The notes under the pieces: model-generated
What the model saw: the letters and a program-made list of their open reading frames with translations, nothing else
Told to the model about the DNA's origin: nothing
The model's database searches: none
Shown: one piece after another, positions 39,988 to 48,029 of the stretch
Position numbering within the stretch: position 1 is the stretch's first letter
Layout of the letters: each line of letters opens with the position of its first letter
NCBI GenBank assembly: GCA_017745595.1
Contig: WMBV01000015.1
Span: 1 to 64,000 of the forward strand
Source: Bordetella petrii
GTDB taxonomy: Bacteria; Pseudomonadota; Gammaproteobacteria; Burkholderiales; Burkholderiaceae_B
Reading direction: 5' to 3'
DNA length: 64,000 nucleotides
Program-made: the position numbers and the translations under genes

Positions 39988-40920
39988 TTACTGGCCGTTC
40001 GCCGCGCACAGCTTGGCCGCCGTCACGTCGCCCGGCAACTCGTCCTTGGTAAAGCCGAAGGGCGCCACGATCTTGGCGTGTTCTTCCGTGCCGATGAACT
40101 TGGCCAGCTCGGCGTTGAACGCGTCGACGAATTCCTGGTCGTCCTTGCGAAAGCCGAAGGCGCCATAGCCGCGCACGCTCTTGCCGTCGACGACCGGGTC
40201 GGTAAACGGATCGGCCTTTTCCAGGTCGCCGGTGGCGGTCTTTTTCATCAGGTCGTTCACCGTCATGGCGGTGGCCGCATACGCATCGGCACGCCCGGCC
40301 TGCACACCGGACAGCGCGCTGACAACGTCGGGGAACACCACCACGCGGTCGACCGGAATATCCATTTTGCTGGCGTACTCGCTTTCGATGGCGCCCACCA
40401 CCACGCCCAGGCGGGCATCGTCCTGCTTGGCCACGTCTTCATAGCTGTGCAGGTTCTTGGGGTTGCCCTTCTGCACCAGGAACGATTGGCCCACCCCATA
40501 GGTGGGGTTCGAAAAAGCCACCTGCTGGCAGCGCTCGGGCGTCACGTACATGCCCGCGGCAATGATGTCGAAACGCTTGGCCTGCAGGCCCGGAATCAGC
40601 GAGCCGAACTCGGTCAGGACGCCTTCCACTTCATTGATGCCCATGCGCTTGAGCACCACGCGCGCGATTTCCACCGCTTCGCCGGTGATCTGGTTTTTTT
40701 CGCTGTCCATATAGGCATAGGGCGCCTCGTTGGCGTAGCCGATGCGGATCTTGCCGGCGGCCTTGGCGGCGGCGAGCGTGCTCTGGGCGGCGGGCGGCGG
40801 ATCGTTGCTGGCGGCGGGCTTGGTGGCCTCGTCGTCGGACCCGGAATCGGAGCACGCCGCCATCAGCCCGAAACTCAACGCCAGTACAGCCCATTTGGTC
40901 GTGTTCAGTATGCGTGTCAT
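39988..40920 (-). CDS. ehuB: Ectoine/hydroxyectoine-binding protein EhuB
   Basis: This 310-residue solute-binding protein has a lipoprotein signal (ALSFGLMAAC, Cys23) and the EhuB signatures IRIGYANEAPYAYMD, VLTEFGSLIPGLQAKRFDII and AAGMYVTPERCQQVAFSNPTYG, which match ectoine binders better than generic amino-acid binders. It delivers compatible solute for osmoprotection or as nutrient. AGGGAG precedes the ATG. An imperfect 26-bp inverted repeat lies 37-62 bp upstream. No ectoine degradation genes (eutD, eutE, doeA) are in the window. Confidence 0.85.
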   Translation of the reverse strand: MTRILNTTKWAVLALSFGLMAACSDSGSDDEATKPAASNDPPPAAQSTLAAAKAAGKIRIGYANEAPYAYMDSEKNQITGEAVEIARVVLKRMGINEVEGVLTEFGSLIPGLQAKRFDIIAAGMYVTPERCQQVAFSNPTYGVGQSFLVQKGNPKNLHSYEDVAKQDDARLGVVVGAIESEYASKMDIPVDRVVVFPDVVSALSGVQAGRADAYAATAMTVNDLMKKTATGDLEKADPFTDPVVDGKSVRGYGAFGFRKDDQEFVDAFNAELAKFIGTEEHAKIVAPFGFTKDELPGDVTAAKLCAANGQ

Positions 40921-40956
40921 GCGCCACTCCCTTTGAAAATATTTATAGACAAAACC

Positions 40957-40982
40957 AATTCACGCGAAATAGTACGTCAATT
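40957..40982. promoter_or_regulatory. Inverted repeat upstream of ehuB
   Basis: On minus, AATTGACG and CGTGAATT flank 10 bp, matching at 7 of 8 arm positions. It sits where an operator for a GntR/MocR-type regulator such as EnuR could act on the ehu promoter; that role is inferred from position only. Confidence 0.4.
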
Positions 40983-41059
40983 AATCATTTCAGCACAAAG
41001 TATATAGCGACAAAAAAGCAGGCCCATGGCCTGCCCAGCCGCCCCGGATGCGAGGCGCG

Positions 41060-41098
41060 GTGGGCGCGGACCGCCGCAAGACGGCGGTCCGCGCCCAC
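41060..41098 (-). terminator. 17-bp perfect hairpin after the amino-acid binding-protein gene
   Basis: GTGGGCGCGGACCGCCG and CGGCGGTCCGCGCCCAC pair perfectly around a 5-base loop, 14 bp past the stop codon. There is no U tract. It probably marks the 3' end of the message, by stabilisation or Rho-linked termination. Confidence 0.6.
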
Positions 41099-41111
41099 GG
41101 TAACGATGTTG

Positions 41112-42275
41112 TTACCGAGCGTAGGAAAAACGTCCGTTGCGTATCACGCCCATGACCCGCGCCCGTTCGTCGAAACCCTGGTGGTCGGTCTTGGAGATGT
41201 TCAGCACGCCGTTCGGCACCACCAGATCGCGCGTATTTTCGAGCGCGTCGCGCAAGGCCGCCCGGAATTCCGGCGTGCCCGGCTTGGCGCCGGTTTTCAG
41301 GGCGCGGCCCACCGCCGAATCGAGCAGCATCCAGGCGCCGTAGGCGTCGCCCGCGAACTGGGTCAGCGTGTTGGCGCCATGCTCGGCTTCGTACTTGTCG
41401 GCGAAGGCCACCGCCACTTTCTTCACGGGGTTGTCGTCGGGCAATTCGCGCGCCACCACGCCGGGCCCGGTGGGGAACAGCGTGCCCTCGACATCTTTGC
41501 CCCCTACCTGCAGGAACTCGAGGGTACCGATACCATGGGTTTGATAAATGGGGCCCTTGTAGCCGCGTTCGATCAGGGTCTTTTGCGGCAACGCGGCCGG
41601 CGTGCCCGAACCGGCGATCAGCACGGCGTCGGGCTTGGCCGCGATGGCCTTGAGCACCTGCCCCATCACCGAGGCGTCGTTGCGCTGGAAGCGCTCGTTG
41701 GCCACCAGCTCGATGCCCTGGCCGGCCGCGGCCTTGTTGAACTCGCTCCACCAGCTGTCGCCGTACGAATCGGCGAAGCCGATGAAAGCCACCGTCTTGA
41801 TGCCTTTCTGGTGCATGTCCTGCACCAGAGCGGTGGCCATCAGGGAATCGTTCTGCGGCATCTTGAAGGCCCAGCGGCGCTTCGGATCGTCGGGCGGCTC
41901 GACGATGACGCTGGACGCCGCCAGGGCCACCATGGGCGTGCCGGTTTCGGCCAGCACGTCGAGCCCGGCCAGCGCCGCCGCGGTGATGTTGGGGCCCACG
42001 ATGGCATCGACCTTGTCTTCGGACGTGAGCTTGCGCAGGTTCTTCACGGCCCGGCTGACATCGGTGCCGTCGTCCAGCACGATATAGCGGGCCGGCTCGC
42101 CGCCCAGCGTGGCGGGCCACAGGCGCAGCGCGTTATTGGTCTGGATGCCGATGGCGGCGGCCGGACCGGTGGTCGAGACGTCGATGCCGATCACGACCTC
42201 GGCGCGGGCCGACCACGACAGCATCGGCAAAATGGTGGCGGCCATGGCGGCCAGGCGTAGCAACGGAGAAGACAT
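41112..42275 (-). CDS. Branched-chain amino-acid-type ABC substrate-binding protein
   Basis: This 387-residue periplasmic binding protein (type 1 fold, Leu/Ile/Val-binding family) has a signal peptide ending SWSARA, followed by EVVIGIDVSTTGPAAAIGI. NAVVGPNITAAALA-type and DSYGDSWWSEFN segments are family-typical. The ligand could be an amino acid, amide or aromatic acid. No permease or ATPase gene of the Liv type is adjacent, so it is an orphan binding protein, a class abundant in Bordetella. ATG 42275 is preceded by GGAG. Confidence 0.85.
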   Translation of the reverse strand: MSSPLLRLAAMAATILPMLSWSARAEVVIGIDVSTTGPAAAIGIQTNNALRLWPATLGGEPARYIVLDDGTDVSRAVKNLRKLTSEDKVDAIVGPNITAAALAGLDVLAETGTPMVALAASSVIVEPPDDPKRRWAFKMPQNDSLMATALVQDMHQKGIKTVAFIGFADSYGDSWWSEFNKAAAGQGIELVANERFQRNDASVMGQVLKAIAAKPDAVLIAGSGTPAALPQKTLIERGYKGPIYQTHGIGTLEFLQVGGKDVEGTLFPTGPGVVARELPDDNPVKKVAVAFADKYEAEHGANTLTQFAGDAYGAWMLLDSAVGRALKTGAKPGTPEFRAALRDALENTRDLVVPNGVLNISKTDHQGFDERARVMGVIRNGRFSYAR

Positions 42276-42325
42276 GGCGGGTATCCGGCTGATATTGGCG
42301 AAAGCGCCGGCAATGGCGCAGGGTG

Positions 42326-43288
42326 CTATTTTGCCCCAGGCGCGGCCGGCTTGCCCGCCGAATGCGCCTCGTAGGCCATGGCGGCCAGGGTCAGGTCTTC
42401 CAGCGCGCTGCCCACCGCCTTGAATACCGTGATCTGGCCGGCGTCGCCGCGGCCCGGCGCCCGGCCCGCGATCAGGTCGGTCAGCGTGCCCCGTATGCCC
42501 GTCCGCGCAAGCGTGCCGGCCTCGAAGGCCGCCAGCAGGTCGCCCGATTTGGTGGGGGCCTCGTCGGTATCCACATACACCTCGGCGCCGGCGAAGCAAG
42601 CCGGGTCGGTTTCTTTCATGTCGGGCTTGAAACTGCCGATCAGGTCCAGATGCGTGCCGGGCCGCAACCAGGCGCCGCGCACCAGCGGCTCCGTCGACAA
42701 GGTCGCGCAGCTGACGATATCGGCCTGGCGCACCGCGGATTCCAGCGAATCGACCGCCTGGGCATCGAAACCCTGCTCCGCCAGCGACTCGGCCAGCGCG
42801 CGCGCCCCCGCGGGACGCACATTCCAGACCAGCACGCGCTCGATGGGGCGCACGCTGCGCATGGCCTGCGCCAGCAACCCGGCAATGCGTCCCGAGCCCA
42901 CGATCAGCAGCACCCGCGCATCCTGGCGCGCCAGGTACGACGCGCCCAGCGCCGCGGCACCCGCCGTGCGGTATACGGTGACCACGTCGCCGTCGACCTG
43001 CGCCAGCGGCACCCCGGTGCGAGCGCTGTACAAGGTGTAGGCGGCATGCAGGCCGGGCAGGCCCTGGCGGGTGTTGTCCGGAAAAATGTTGATGACCTTG
43101 ACGCCGAAATAGCCCTGCTCGTTCCAGGCCGGCATGATCAGCGCGGTGCCGTGCGCGCCGCCCGATTCAATGGCGTGGACATGACGCGGCGGCACACTGG
43201 CGCCGGCGCGAAAGGCCTCGCGCAGCGCCGGGATCACGGCGGGAAACACCAGGGCGCGGCGCGTTTGTTCGGTATCGATGATTTGCAT
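42326..43288 (-). CDS. Ornithine cyclodeaminase / mu-crystallin family protein
   Basis: This 320-residue protein has the family core: GVKVINIFPDN, AYRTAG-like VYRTAGAAALGASYLA, and the NAD-binding VLLIVGSGRIAGLLAQAM. Members deaminate ornithine to proline, reduce cyclic imino acids, or act in ectoine catabolism (EutC). Nearby ehuBCDA makes an EutC-like role conceivable, but the other eut genes are absent, so the specific substrate is open. It starts 50 bp upstream of the binding-protein gene on the same strand and may be cotranscribed. Confidence 0.82.
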   Translation of the reverse strand: MQIIDTEQTRRALVFPAVIPALREAFRAGASVPPRHVHAIESGGAHGTALIMPAWNEQGYFGVKVINIFPDNTRQGLPGLHAAYTLYSARTGVPLAQVDGDVVTVYRTAGAAALGASYLARQDARVLLIVGSGRIAGLLAQAMRSVRPIERVLVWNVRPAGARALAESLAEQGFDAQAVDSLESAVRQADIVSCATLSTEPLVRGAWLRPGTHLDLIGSFKPDMKETDPACFAGAEVYVDTDEAPTKSGDLLAAFEAGTLARTGIRGTLTDLIAGRAPGRGDAGQITVFKAVGSALEDLTLAAMAYEAHSAGKPAAPGAK

Positions 43289-43335
43289 TCAGGGGCCTCC
43301 GGTAGAGGCCCTATTATCGCTGGCCGCGCGCATAA

Positions 43336-43365
43336 CAAAATGCCAGTCGCGAGACTGGCATTTTG
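43336..43365 (-). terminator. Terminator of the 61-codon gene
   Basis: CAAAATGCCAGTC, loop GCGA and GACTGGCATTTTG form a perfect 13-bp stem 20 bp past the small-gene stop. Flanking A4/T4 makes it usable in either direction. Confidence 0.8.
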
Positions 43366-43385
43366 CCTGGCTGCAGAAGGCCAGA

Positions 43386-43571
43386 TCAGCGGCGCGGGTC
43401 GTGGTAGGCCGAAATCGTGGGATGGACGTGTCGTGCTTCGTCCATGCCCCGCAGTATTTCGCCGACCGCCTCCAGGAAGCTGGTGACACGCTGCTGCAAC
43501 CGGCGCCAACCCTGGGGCGCCCCGCCTGCCGGTTTGCCCGGCGCCGCGGCCCTGCTGGTGGAATCTTCCAT
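43386..43571 (-). CDS. Small conserved-looking protein, 61 residues
   Basis: A 61-codon frame starts with ATG 43571, preceded by AAGGAG at 6-base spacing, and is followed by a perfect terminator, so it looks like a complete gene. The product MEDSTSRAAAPGKPAGGAPQ has a disordered N-terminus, a central amphipathic helix (RLQQRVTSFLEAVGEILRGM) and the C-terminus HPTISAYHDPRR. I do not recognise the family. An AT-rich promoter-like region lies upstream. Confidence 0.6.
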   Translation of the reverse strand: MEDSTSRAAAPGKPAGGAPQGWRRLQQRVTSFLEAVGEILRGMDEARHVHPTISAYHDPRR

Positions 43572-43703
43572 GATCTGCTCCTTGAGAAGAATGAAAGGGA
43601 ACCACGCAAGCCCATCTTAGTCCTGTTATTGCTGCTTCACAACATAAATTGATATATCAGGTAATTTTGTACTTTTTAAGGCACAACAAGGGTTTTTTCG
43701 GGA

Positions 43704-43713
43704 GCCTGACACC
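43704..43713. repeat. Half-unit of the palindromic repeat
   Basis: GCCTGACACC, one arm of the interspersed palindrome, stands alone here in the gap between the small gene and ptsI. It is read as a decayed copy. Confidence 0.5.
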
Positions 43714-43740
43714 CCCCTTAACAGTAGGGGCAATTTTTTT
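43714..43740 (+). terminator. Plus-strand terminator with no visible gene
   Basis: CCCCT, a 7-base loop and AGGGG are followed by CAA and seven T. It works only on plus, where no upstream gene exists in the AT-rich gap 43621-43700, so it may end an unannotated small RNA. Confidence 0.45.
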
Positions 43741-43814
43741 GTGCAACGCAACATAAAGTGGCCGCCCCGGGCCCTGCCGGAATGGCGCGGACCGAACGGA
43801 TCGGCCCTGGGCGC

Positions 43815-45587
43815 CTAGCCCTGGTCGAGAAGATCGAGATCGACGGGCAGCGCGCGGTTCAGGGCCGTGGCTACCTTGACGCGCAGGTCGTTGCTGTGGG
43901 CGCGGCGGATTTCGCGCTTGACGTCCAGCAACTGCTGCGGATGCATGGAGAATTCGGTGAGGCCCAGGCCCAGCAGCAGCCGAGTCAGGCGCGCATCGCC
44001 CGCCATTTCGCCGCATACGGCCACGGGCTTGCTCACCCGCGCGCCGGCGTTGATGGTATTGGCCACCAGGCGCAGCACCGCGGGATGCAGCGGATCGTAC
44101 AGGCTGGCCACGTCGTGATCGCCGCGATCGATGGCCAGGGTGTACTGGATGAGGTCGTTGGTGCCGATCGACAGAAAATCCAGCGCCTGGGCGAACGGCT
44201 CGATGGCAATGGCGATGGCCGGCACTTCGACCATGGCCCCCACTTCGAGGCGTTCGGCATAGGCCTGGCCGCGCGCGTCGAGTTCGTGGCGCGCGGCGTC
44301 GATGGCCGCCAGCGCGGCGGTGACCTCGTGCATGTGCGCCACCATGGGCAGCAACAGGCGCACGTGGCCATGCGCGGAGGCTCGCAAGATGGCGCGCAAC
44401 TGGGTGGCGAACATCTCGGGGCGGGCCAGGCAGTAGCGGATGGCGCGCTGCCCCAGCGCCGGATTGGTGGCCACGGTGGCCTCGTCGTCGAGGGTTTTAT
44501 CGGCGCCCAGGTCCAGGGTGCGTATCGTGACCGGGCGGCCCGCCATCGTGCGGACCACCGAGGCGTAGGCCTGGTACTGCTCTTCTTCGTCGGGCAGGGT
44601 TTGCCGGCCCATGAACAGAAATTCGCTGCGAAACAGGCCGATGCCGTCGGCGCCCGCCGCCAGGGCCGCGGCGGCTTCGTCGGGCAGTTCGATATTGGCG
44701 TTGAGCACGATAGGGATGCCGTCGAGCGTGACAGCGGGCTCGTCGCGCAACAGGGCGAGTTCGGCGCGCTCGGCCGCATAGGCCACCTGCCGGTCGCGGT
44801 ATTCCTGCAGCATGGCGGGCGCCGGGTTCACCAGCACGACCCCGGCGGCGCCGTCGATCACCAGCGTGTCGCCGTCGCGCACCAGTTCGCGCACGTTGCC
44901 CAGCGCCACCACCGCCGGCACGCCCATGCTGCGCGCCACGATGGCGGTATGCGAGGTGGGGCCGCCCAGGTCGGTGACGAATGCCGCGAAACGCCCGCCG
45001 CGCAAGCGCAGCATGTCGGCCGGCGAGATGTCGTGCGCCACCACCAGCAGGGGGTCGTTGCCGTCGAGGTCGGCGCCGTCGGGCAGCATGGCGGTGCTGC
45101 CCGACAGCACCTGCAGCACGCGCTCGATGACCTGCCGGACATCGGCGCCGCGCTCGCGCAGGTATTCGTCTTCCATGGCGTCGAATTGCTCGCCCAGGAT
45201 CTGCCCCTGCGCGGCCAGCGCCCATTCGGCGTTGTAGTGGCGCTCGGCGATCAGGGTGCGCGTCTGTTCGGCCAGCAAGGGGTCGGCCATCAGCAGGCGA
45301 TGCACATTCAGCATGGCGCCCAGTTCGCGCGGAGCATCGGCCGGCAGGGTGTCGACCATTTGCAGCAGGTCGGCCTGGGCGCGCGACAGCGCCTGGGTCA
45401 GGCGCTCGCATTCGGCCGGGACATCTTCGGGGGCAATGCGGTAGTGCGCCACTTCGAGCGAAGCGGCGCCCATGACGACCGCGCGGCCGATGGCGTAACC
45501 GCGCGCCACGCCCTTGCCATGCAACGCCACCACGGCGCAGGGCGCCGCGGCCGGCGCCGGATCGGAAGACGTGCTATTCGTGCTCAC
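43815..45587 (-). CDS. ptsI: PTS enzyme I (phosphoenolpyruvate-protein phosphotransferase)
   Basis: Enzyme I takes phosphate from PEP and passes it to HPr. The 590 residues show the phosphorylated His in GGPTSHTAIVARSMG (near residue 200), the PEP-binding GADGIGLFRSEFLFMGR and the catalytic LSIGTNDLIQYTLAIDR. GTG 45587 (VSTNSTSSDPAPAAAP) overlaps the HPr gene by 14 bases; a start at 45638 would overlap it deeply. There is no GAF domain, so it is the sugar-type EI and not PtsP. No EIIB/EIIC lies nearby. Confidence 0.93.
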   Translation of the reverse strand: MSTNSTSSDPAPAAAPCAVVALHGKGVARGYAIGRAVVMGAASLEVAHYRIAPEDVPAECERLTQALSRAQADLLQMVDTLPADAPRELGAMLNVHRLLMADPLLAEQTRTLIAERHYNAEWALAAQGQILGEQFDAMEDEYLRERGADVRQVIERVLQVLSGSTAMLPDGADLDGNDPLLVVAHDISPADMLRLRGGRFAAFVTDLGGPTSHTAIVARSMGVPAVVALGNVRELVRDGDTLVIDGAAGVVLVNPAPAMLQEYRDRQVAYAAERAELALLRDEPAVTLDGIPIVLNANIELPDEAAAALAAGADGIGLFRSEFLFMGRQTLPDEEEQYQAYASVVRTMAGRPVTIRTLDLGADKTLDDEATVATNPALGQRAIRYCLARPEMFATQLRAILRASAHGHVRLLLPMVAHMHEVTAALAAIDAARHELDARGQAYAERLEVGAMVEVPAIAIAIEPFAQALDFLSIGTNDLIQYTLAIDRGDHDVASLYDPLHPAVLRLVANTINAGARVSKPVAVCGEMAGDARLTRLLLGLGLTEFSMHPQQLLDVKREIRRAHSNDLRVKVATALNRALPVDLDLLDQG

Positions 45588-45843
45588 CGAATTTGCTGTC
45601 GAACAGGTTCTGGATTTCGGAAAGCGCCTGGTCGGCATCGCCGCCCGACGCTTCCAGCCTGACGGTAACCCCTTGCCCGGCCGCCAGCATCATCACGCCC
45701 ATGATGCTTTTGGCATTGACGCGCTGCGCGCCGCGCGAGATGAATATTTCGCTGCCGAACTTGCTGGCCAGCTGGGTCAGCTTGGCGGCCGCGCGCGCGT
45801 GCAGGCCCAGCTTATTGGAAATGACGATGTCAGAAATAGGCAT
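45574..45843 (-). CDS. ptsH: HPr phosphocarrier protein
   Basis: This 89-residue HPr has the active-site His in NKLGLHARAAAKL (His15) and the regulatory-serine region NAKSIMGVMMLAAG (Ser46). It relays phosphate from EI to the EIIA encoded upstream. The HPr kinase gene (hprK) is not in the window. ATG 45843 (MPISDIVISNKLG) is standard. Confidence 0.96.
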   Translation of the reverse strand: MPISDIVISNKLGLHARAAAKLTQLASKFGSEIFISRGAQRVNAKSIMGVMMLAAGQGVTVRLEASGGDADQALSEIQNLFDSKFGEHE

Positions 45844-45949
45844 AGAACTCAGGTAAACACAGCCCGGCATGGCCATTCCTGCCGCGGCATTTGCATGCCG
45901 CCGTGGGGCTCCCGCCATGCATCGACATAATAGGACAAAAAACCGCGGA

Positions 45950-46351
45950 TCAGTCTACTCGCAGACAACCCTGCACGCCGCCCGCCAGCGCTTTTTCGCG
46001 GGTTTCCGCCAGGCTGAGGTCGCGCGAGGTCAGGGCCCGCAGCAGCATCGACGAATTCAGGCCCGCGACCACACAGCATTGGGTGCCGTGCGCCTGGGCG
46101 TCGGCCACCGCCCGCTTGGCGATATTGGCCGGTGTGGCGCCGATGAGATCGGTAAGCACCAGCACGCCCTGGCCGGTGTCGGCCGCGCGGATATCGCGCA
46201 GCACGGCCGGCACGCGGTCGTCGGGGGTATCGTCGGGCTGGATGTCGTGCACGGCCATGGGCCCGCTGGCTTGCGCGCCCAGCACGTGTTCGGCGAATTC
46301 GCGCATGGCGACGCCCAGCGGCGCATGCACAACGATGACAATGCCGGTCAT
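45950..46351 (-). CDS. PTS EIIA component, mannose (Man) family
   Basis: This 133-residue EIIA-Man domain protein has the phosphorylation site in VIVVHAPLGVAMREFAEH (His9) and the core GVLVLTDLIGATPANIA. In betaproteobacteria this lone EIIA accompanies HPr and EI without a sugar permease and is thought to have a regulatory role. It follows gshB by 9 bp, so glutathione synthesis and this phosphorelay share a transcript. Confidence 0.92.
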   Translation of the reverse strand: MTGIVIVVHAPLGVAMREFAEHVLGAQASGPMAVHDIQPDDTPDDRVPAVLRDIRAADTGQGVLVLTDLIGATPANIAKRAVADAQAHGTQCCVVAGLNSSMLLRALTSRDLSLAETREKALAGGVQGCLRVD

Positions 46352-46360
46352 GGCTAGCCT

Positions 46361-47317
46361 TTACGCCGCGGCGCGTTCCAGCGCCTGGACAAACATGCCG
46401 GCCACGTCGAAGCCGGTCTGCTCGGCGATTTCGACGAAACAGGTGGGGCTGGTGACGTTGACTTCGGTCACGTAGTCGCCGATGACGTCCAGTCCCACCA
46501 CCAGCAGCCCGCGCGCCGCCAGCCGGGGCGCCACGATGGCGGCGATTTCGCGGTCGCGCTCCGACAGCGGCTGCGCGACGCCGCGCCCGCCGGCCGCCAG
46601 GTTGCCGCGCGTTTCGCCGGCCAGCGGAATGCGCGCCAGGGCATAGGGCACGGCCTCGCCGCCGATCAGCAGGATGCGCTTGTCGCCCTGCACGATTTCG
46701 GGAATGTAGCGCTGCGCCATGATGGTGCGCGTGCCGTCTTCGGTCAGGGTTTCCAGGATGGCGTTCAGGTTGGGGTCGTGGGCCTGCAGCCGGAAAATGC
46801 CCGTGCCTCCCATGCCATCGAGCGGCTTGACGATGACGTCTTGATGCTGCGCGTGAAAGGCCTTGATGCGGGCCATGTCGCGCGTGACCAGCGTGGGCGC
46901 CGCCAGTTCGGTGAATTCGGTGATCGCCAGTTTTTCGGGGTGGTTGCGAATGGCCGCGGCGTCGTTGAACACTTTGGCCCCTTGCGCCTGCGCATATTCG
47001 AGCATGTGCGTCGAGTAGACGTATTCCATGTCGAACGGAGGGTCTTTGCGCATCACGACGGCGCCGAAGCGCGACAGCGCAACGTCTTGCGCGGCGCCCG
47101 TGTCGCGCCACCAGTCGTGGCCGTGCAGGTCGGCGCCTTCCAGCAGTTCGATCGGCGTAGTGCGCGCCAGCACCACCCCGGCGTCGATGAACAGGTCGCC
47201 CTGCAGGGCGACGCTGAGCGTATGGCCGCGAGCGGCCAGCGCGCGCATCATGGCCACCGAAGTATCCTTGTAGGCCTTCAGGCGCGGCAAGGGATCGATT
47301 ACGAATAGAACATGCAT
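46361..47317 (-). CDS. gshB: Glutathione synthetase
   Basis: GshB joins glycine to gamma-glutamylcysteine with ATP. The 318-residue ATP-grasp protein matches the E. coli enzyme closely: VVMRKDPPFDMEYVYSTHML, IVKPLDGMGGTGIF, IPLAGETRGNLAAGGRG and the C-terminal EVNVTSPTCFVEI. ATG 47317 (MHVLFVIDPLPRL) is preferred; ATG 47329 is possible. The partner gshA usually precedes it in this group but is absent here; infC lies upstream instead. Confidence 0.95.
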   Translation of the reverse strand: MHVLFVIDPLPRLKAYKDTSVAMMRALAARGHTLSVALQGDLFIDAGVVLARTTPIELLEGADLHGHDWWRDTGAAQDVALSRFGAVVMRKDPPFDMEYVYSTHMLEYAQAQGAKVFNDAAAIRNHPEKLAITEFTELAAPTLVTRDMARIKAFHAQHQDVIVKPLDGMGGTGIFRLQAHDPNLNAILETLTEDGTRTIMAQRYIPEIVQGDKRILLIGGEAVPYALARIPLAGETRGNLAAGGRGVAQPLSERDREIAAIVAPRLAARGLLVVGLDVIGDYVTEVNVTSPTCFVEIAEQTGFDVAGMFVQALERAAA

Positions 47318-47460
47318 GGTATTGGACATCCCGGACGCGCGCCGTGCCACGCACTAGCGCGCCAAACCGACATCGTAGCGTAAATGTCCACCCCGCGCCG
47401 CGCGCCGCCGGCACGGCCGGGGCCGGAGTGCGGCGCGGCCGGCCATGCGGGGCGGTAAGC

Positions 47461-48009
47461 TCAGCCGGCGGCGTCGGCCTTGCCCGGCGTGCTCTTTTTG
47501 CGCGGGGCCAGCACCATGACCATCTGGCGCCCTTCGAGCTTGGGCATGGCCTCGACCTGGGCCAATTCGGTCAGGTCGTCGCGCACGCGTTCGAGCACGC
47601 GCATACCCAGTTCCTGGTGAGCCATTTCCCGGCCGCGGAAGCGCAAGGTGACCTTGGCCTTGTCACCTTCTTCCAGGAAGCGGCGCAGGTTGCGCAGCTT
47701 GACCTGGTAGTCGCCTTCGTCGGTCGCCGGGCGGAACTTCACTTCCTTGACCTGGATGACCTTCTGCTTGGAACGCGCTTCGGCTTGCCGTTTTTGTTCC
47801 TGGTACTTGAACTTGCCGTAGTCCATCAGGCGGCAGACTGGGGGATCGGCGTTGGGCGCGATTTCCACCAGATCCACGTCGGCTTGTTCGGAAAGACGGA
47901 AGGCATCAGCCAGCTTGACAATGCCCAGCTGTTCTCCGTCCAGACCTATCAGGCGCACCTCGGGGACGCGGATTTCACCGTTGATGCGATTGGCTTTTTC
48001 AGTGGCGAT
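47461..48009 (-). CDS. infC: Translation initiation factor IF-3, ATC start
   Basis: IF-3 prevents premature subunit joining and proofreads start codons. No ATG opens the gene. Reading upstream of the first GTG (47958) the conserved N-terminus [20 protein letters not shown] is found, beginning at ATC 48009 with AGGAG (48018-48022) 8 bases ahead. This gives 182 residues, the family length. Rare start codons let IF-3 repress its own translation. It begins 20 bp after the thrS stop. No rpmI or rplT follows, which is unusual. Confidence 0.93.
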   Translation of the reverse strand: MATEKANRINGEIRVPEVRLIGLDGEQLGIVKLADAFRLSEQADVDLVEIAPNADPPVCRLMDYGKFKYQEQKRQAEARSKQKVIQVKEVKFRPATDEGDYQVKLRNLRRFLEEGDKAKVTLRFRGREMAHQELGMRVLERVRDDLTELAQVEAMPKLEGRQMVMVLAPRKKSTPGKADAAG

Positions 48010-48017
48010 GTTGACGA

Positions 48018-48022
48018 CTCCT
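48018..48022 (-). promoter_or_regulatory. Ribosome-binding site deciding the infC start
   Basis: AGGAG on minus, 8 bases before ATC 48009. No other start in the first 18 codons has such a site, so it supports the non-canonical start. Confidence 0.75.
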
Positions 48023-48029
48023 AAAAGAT

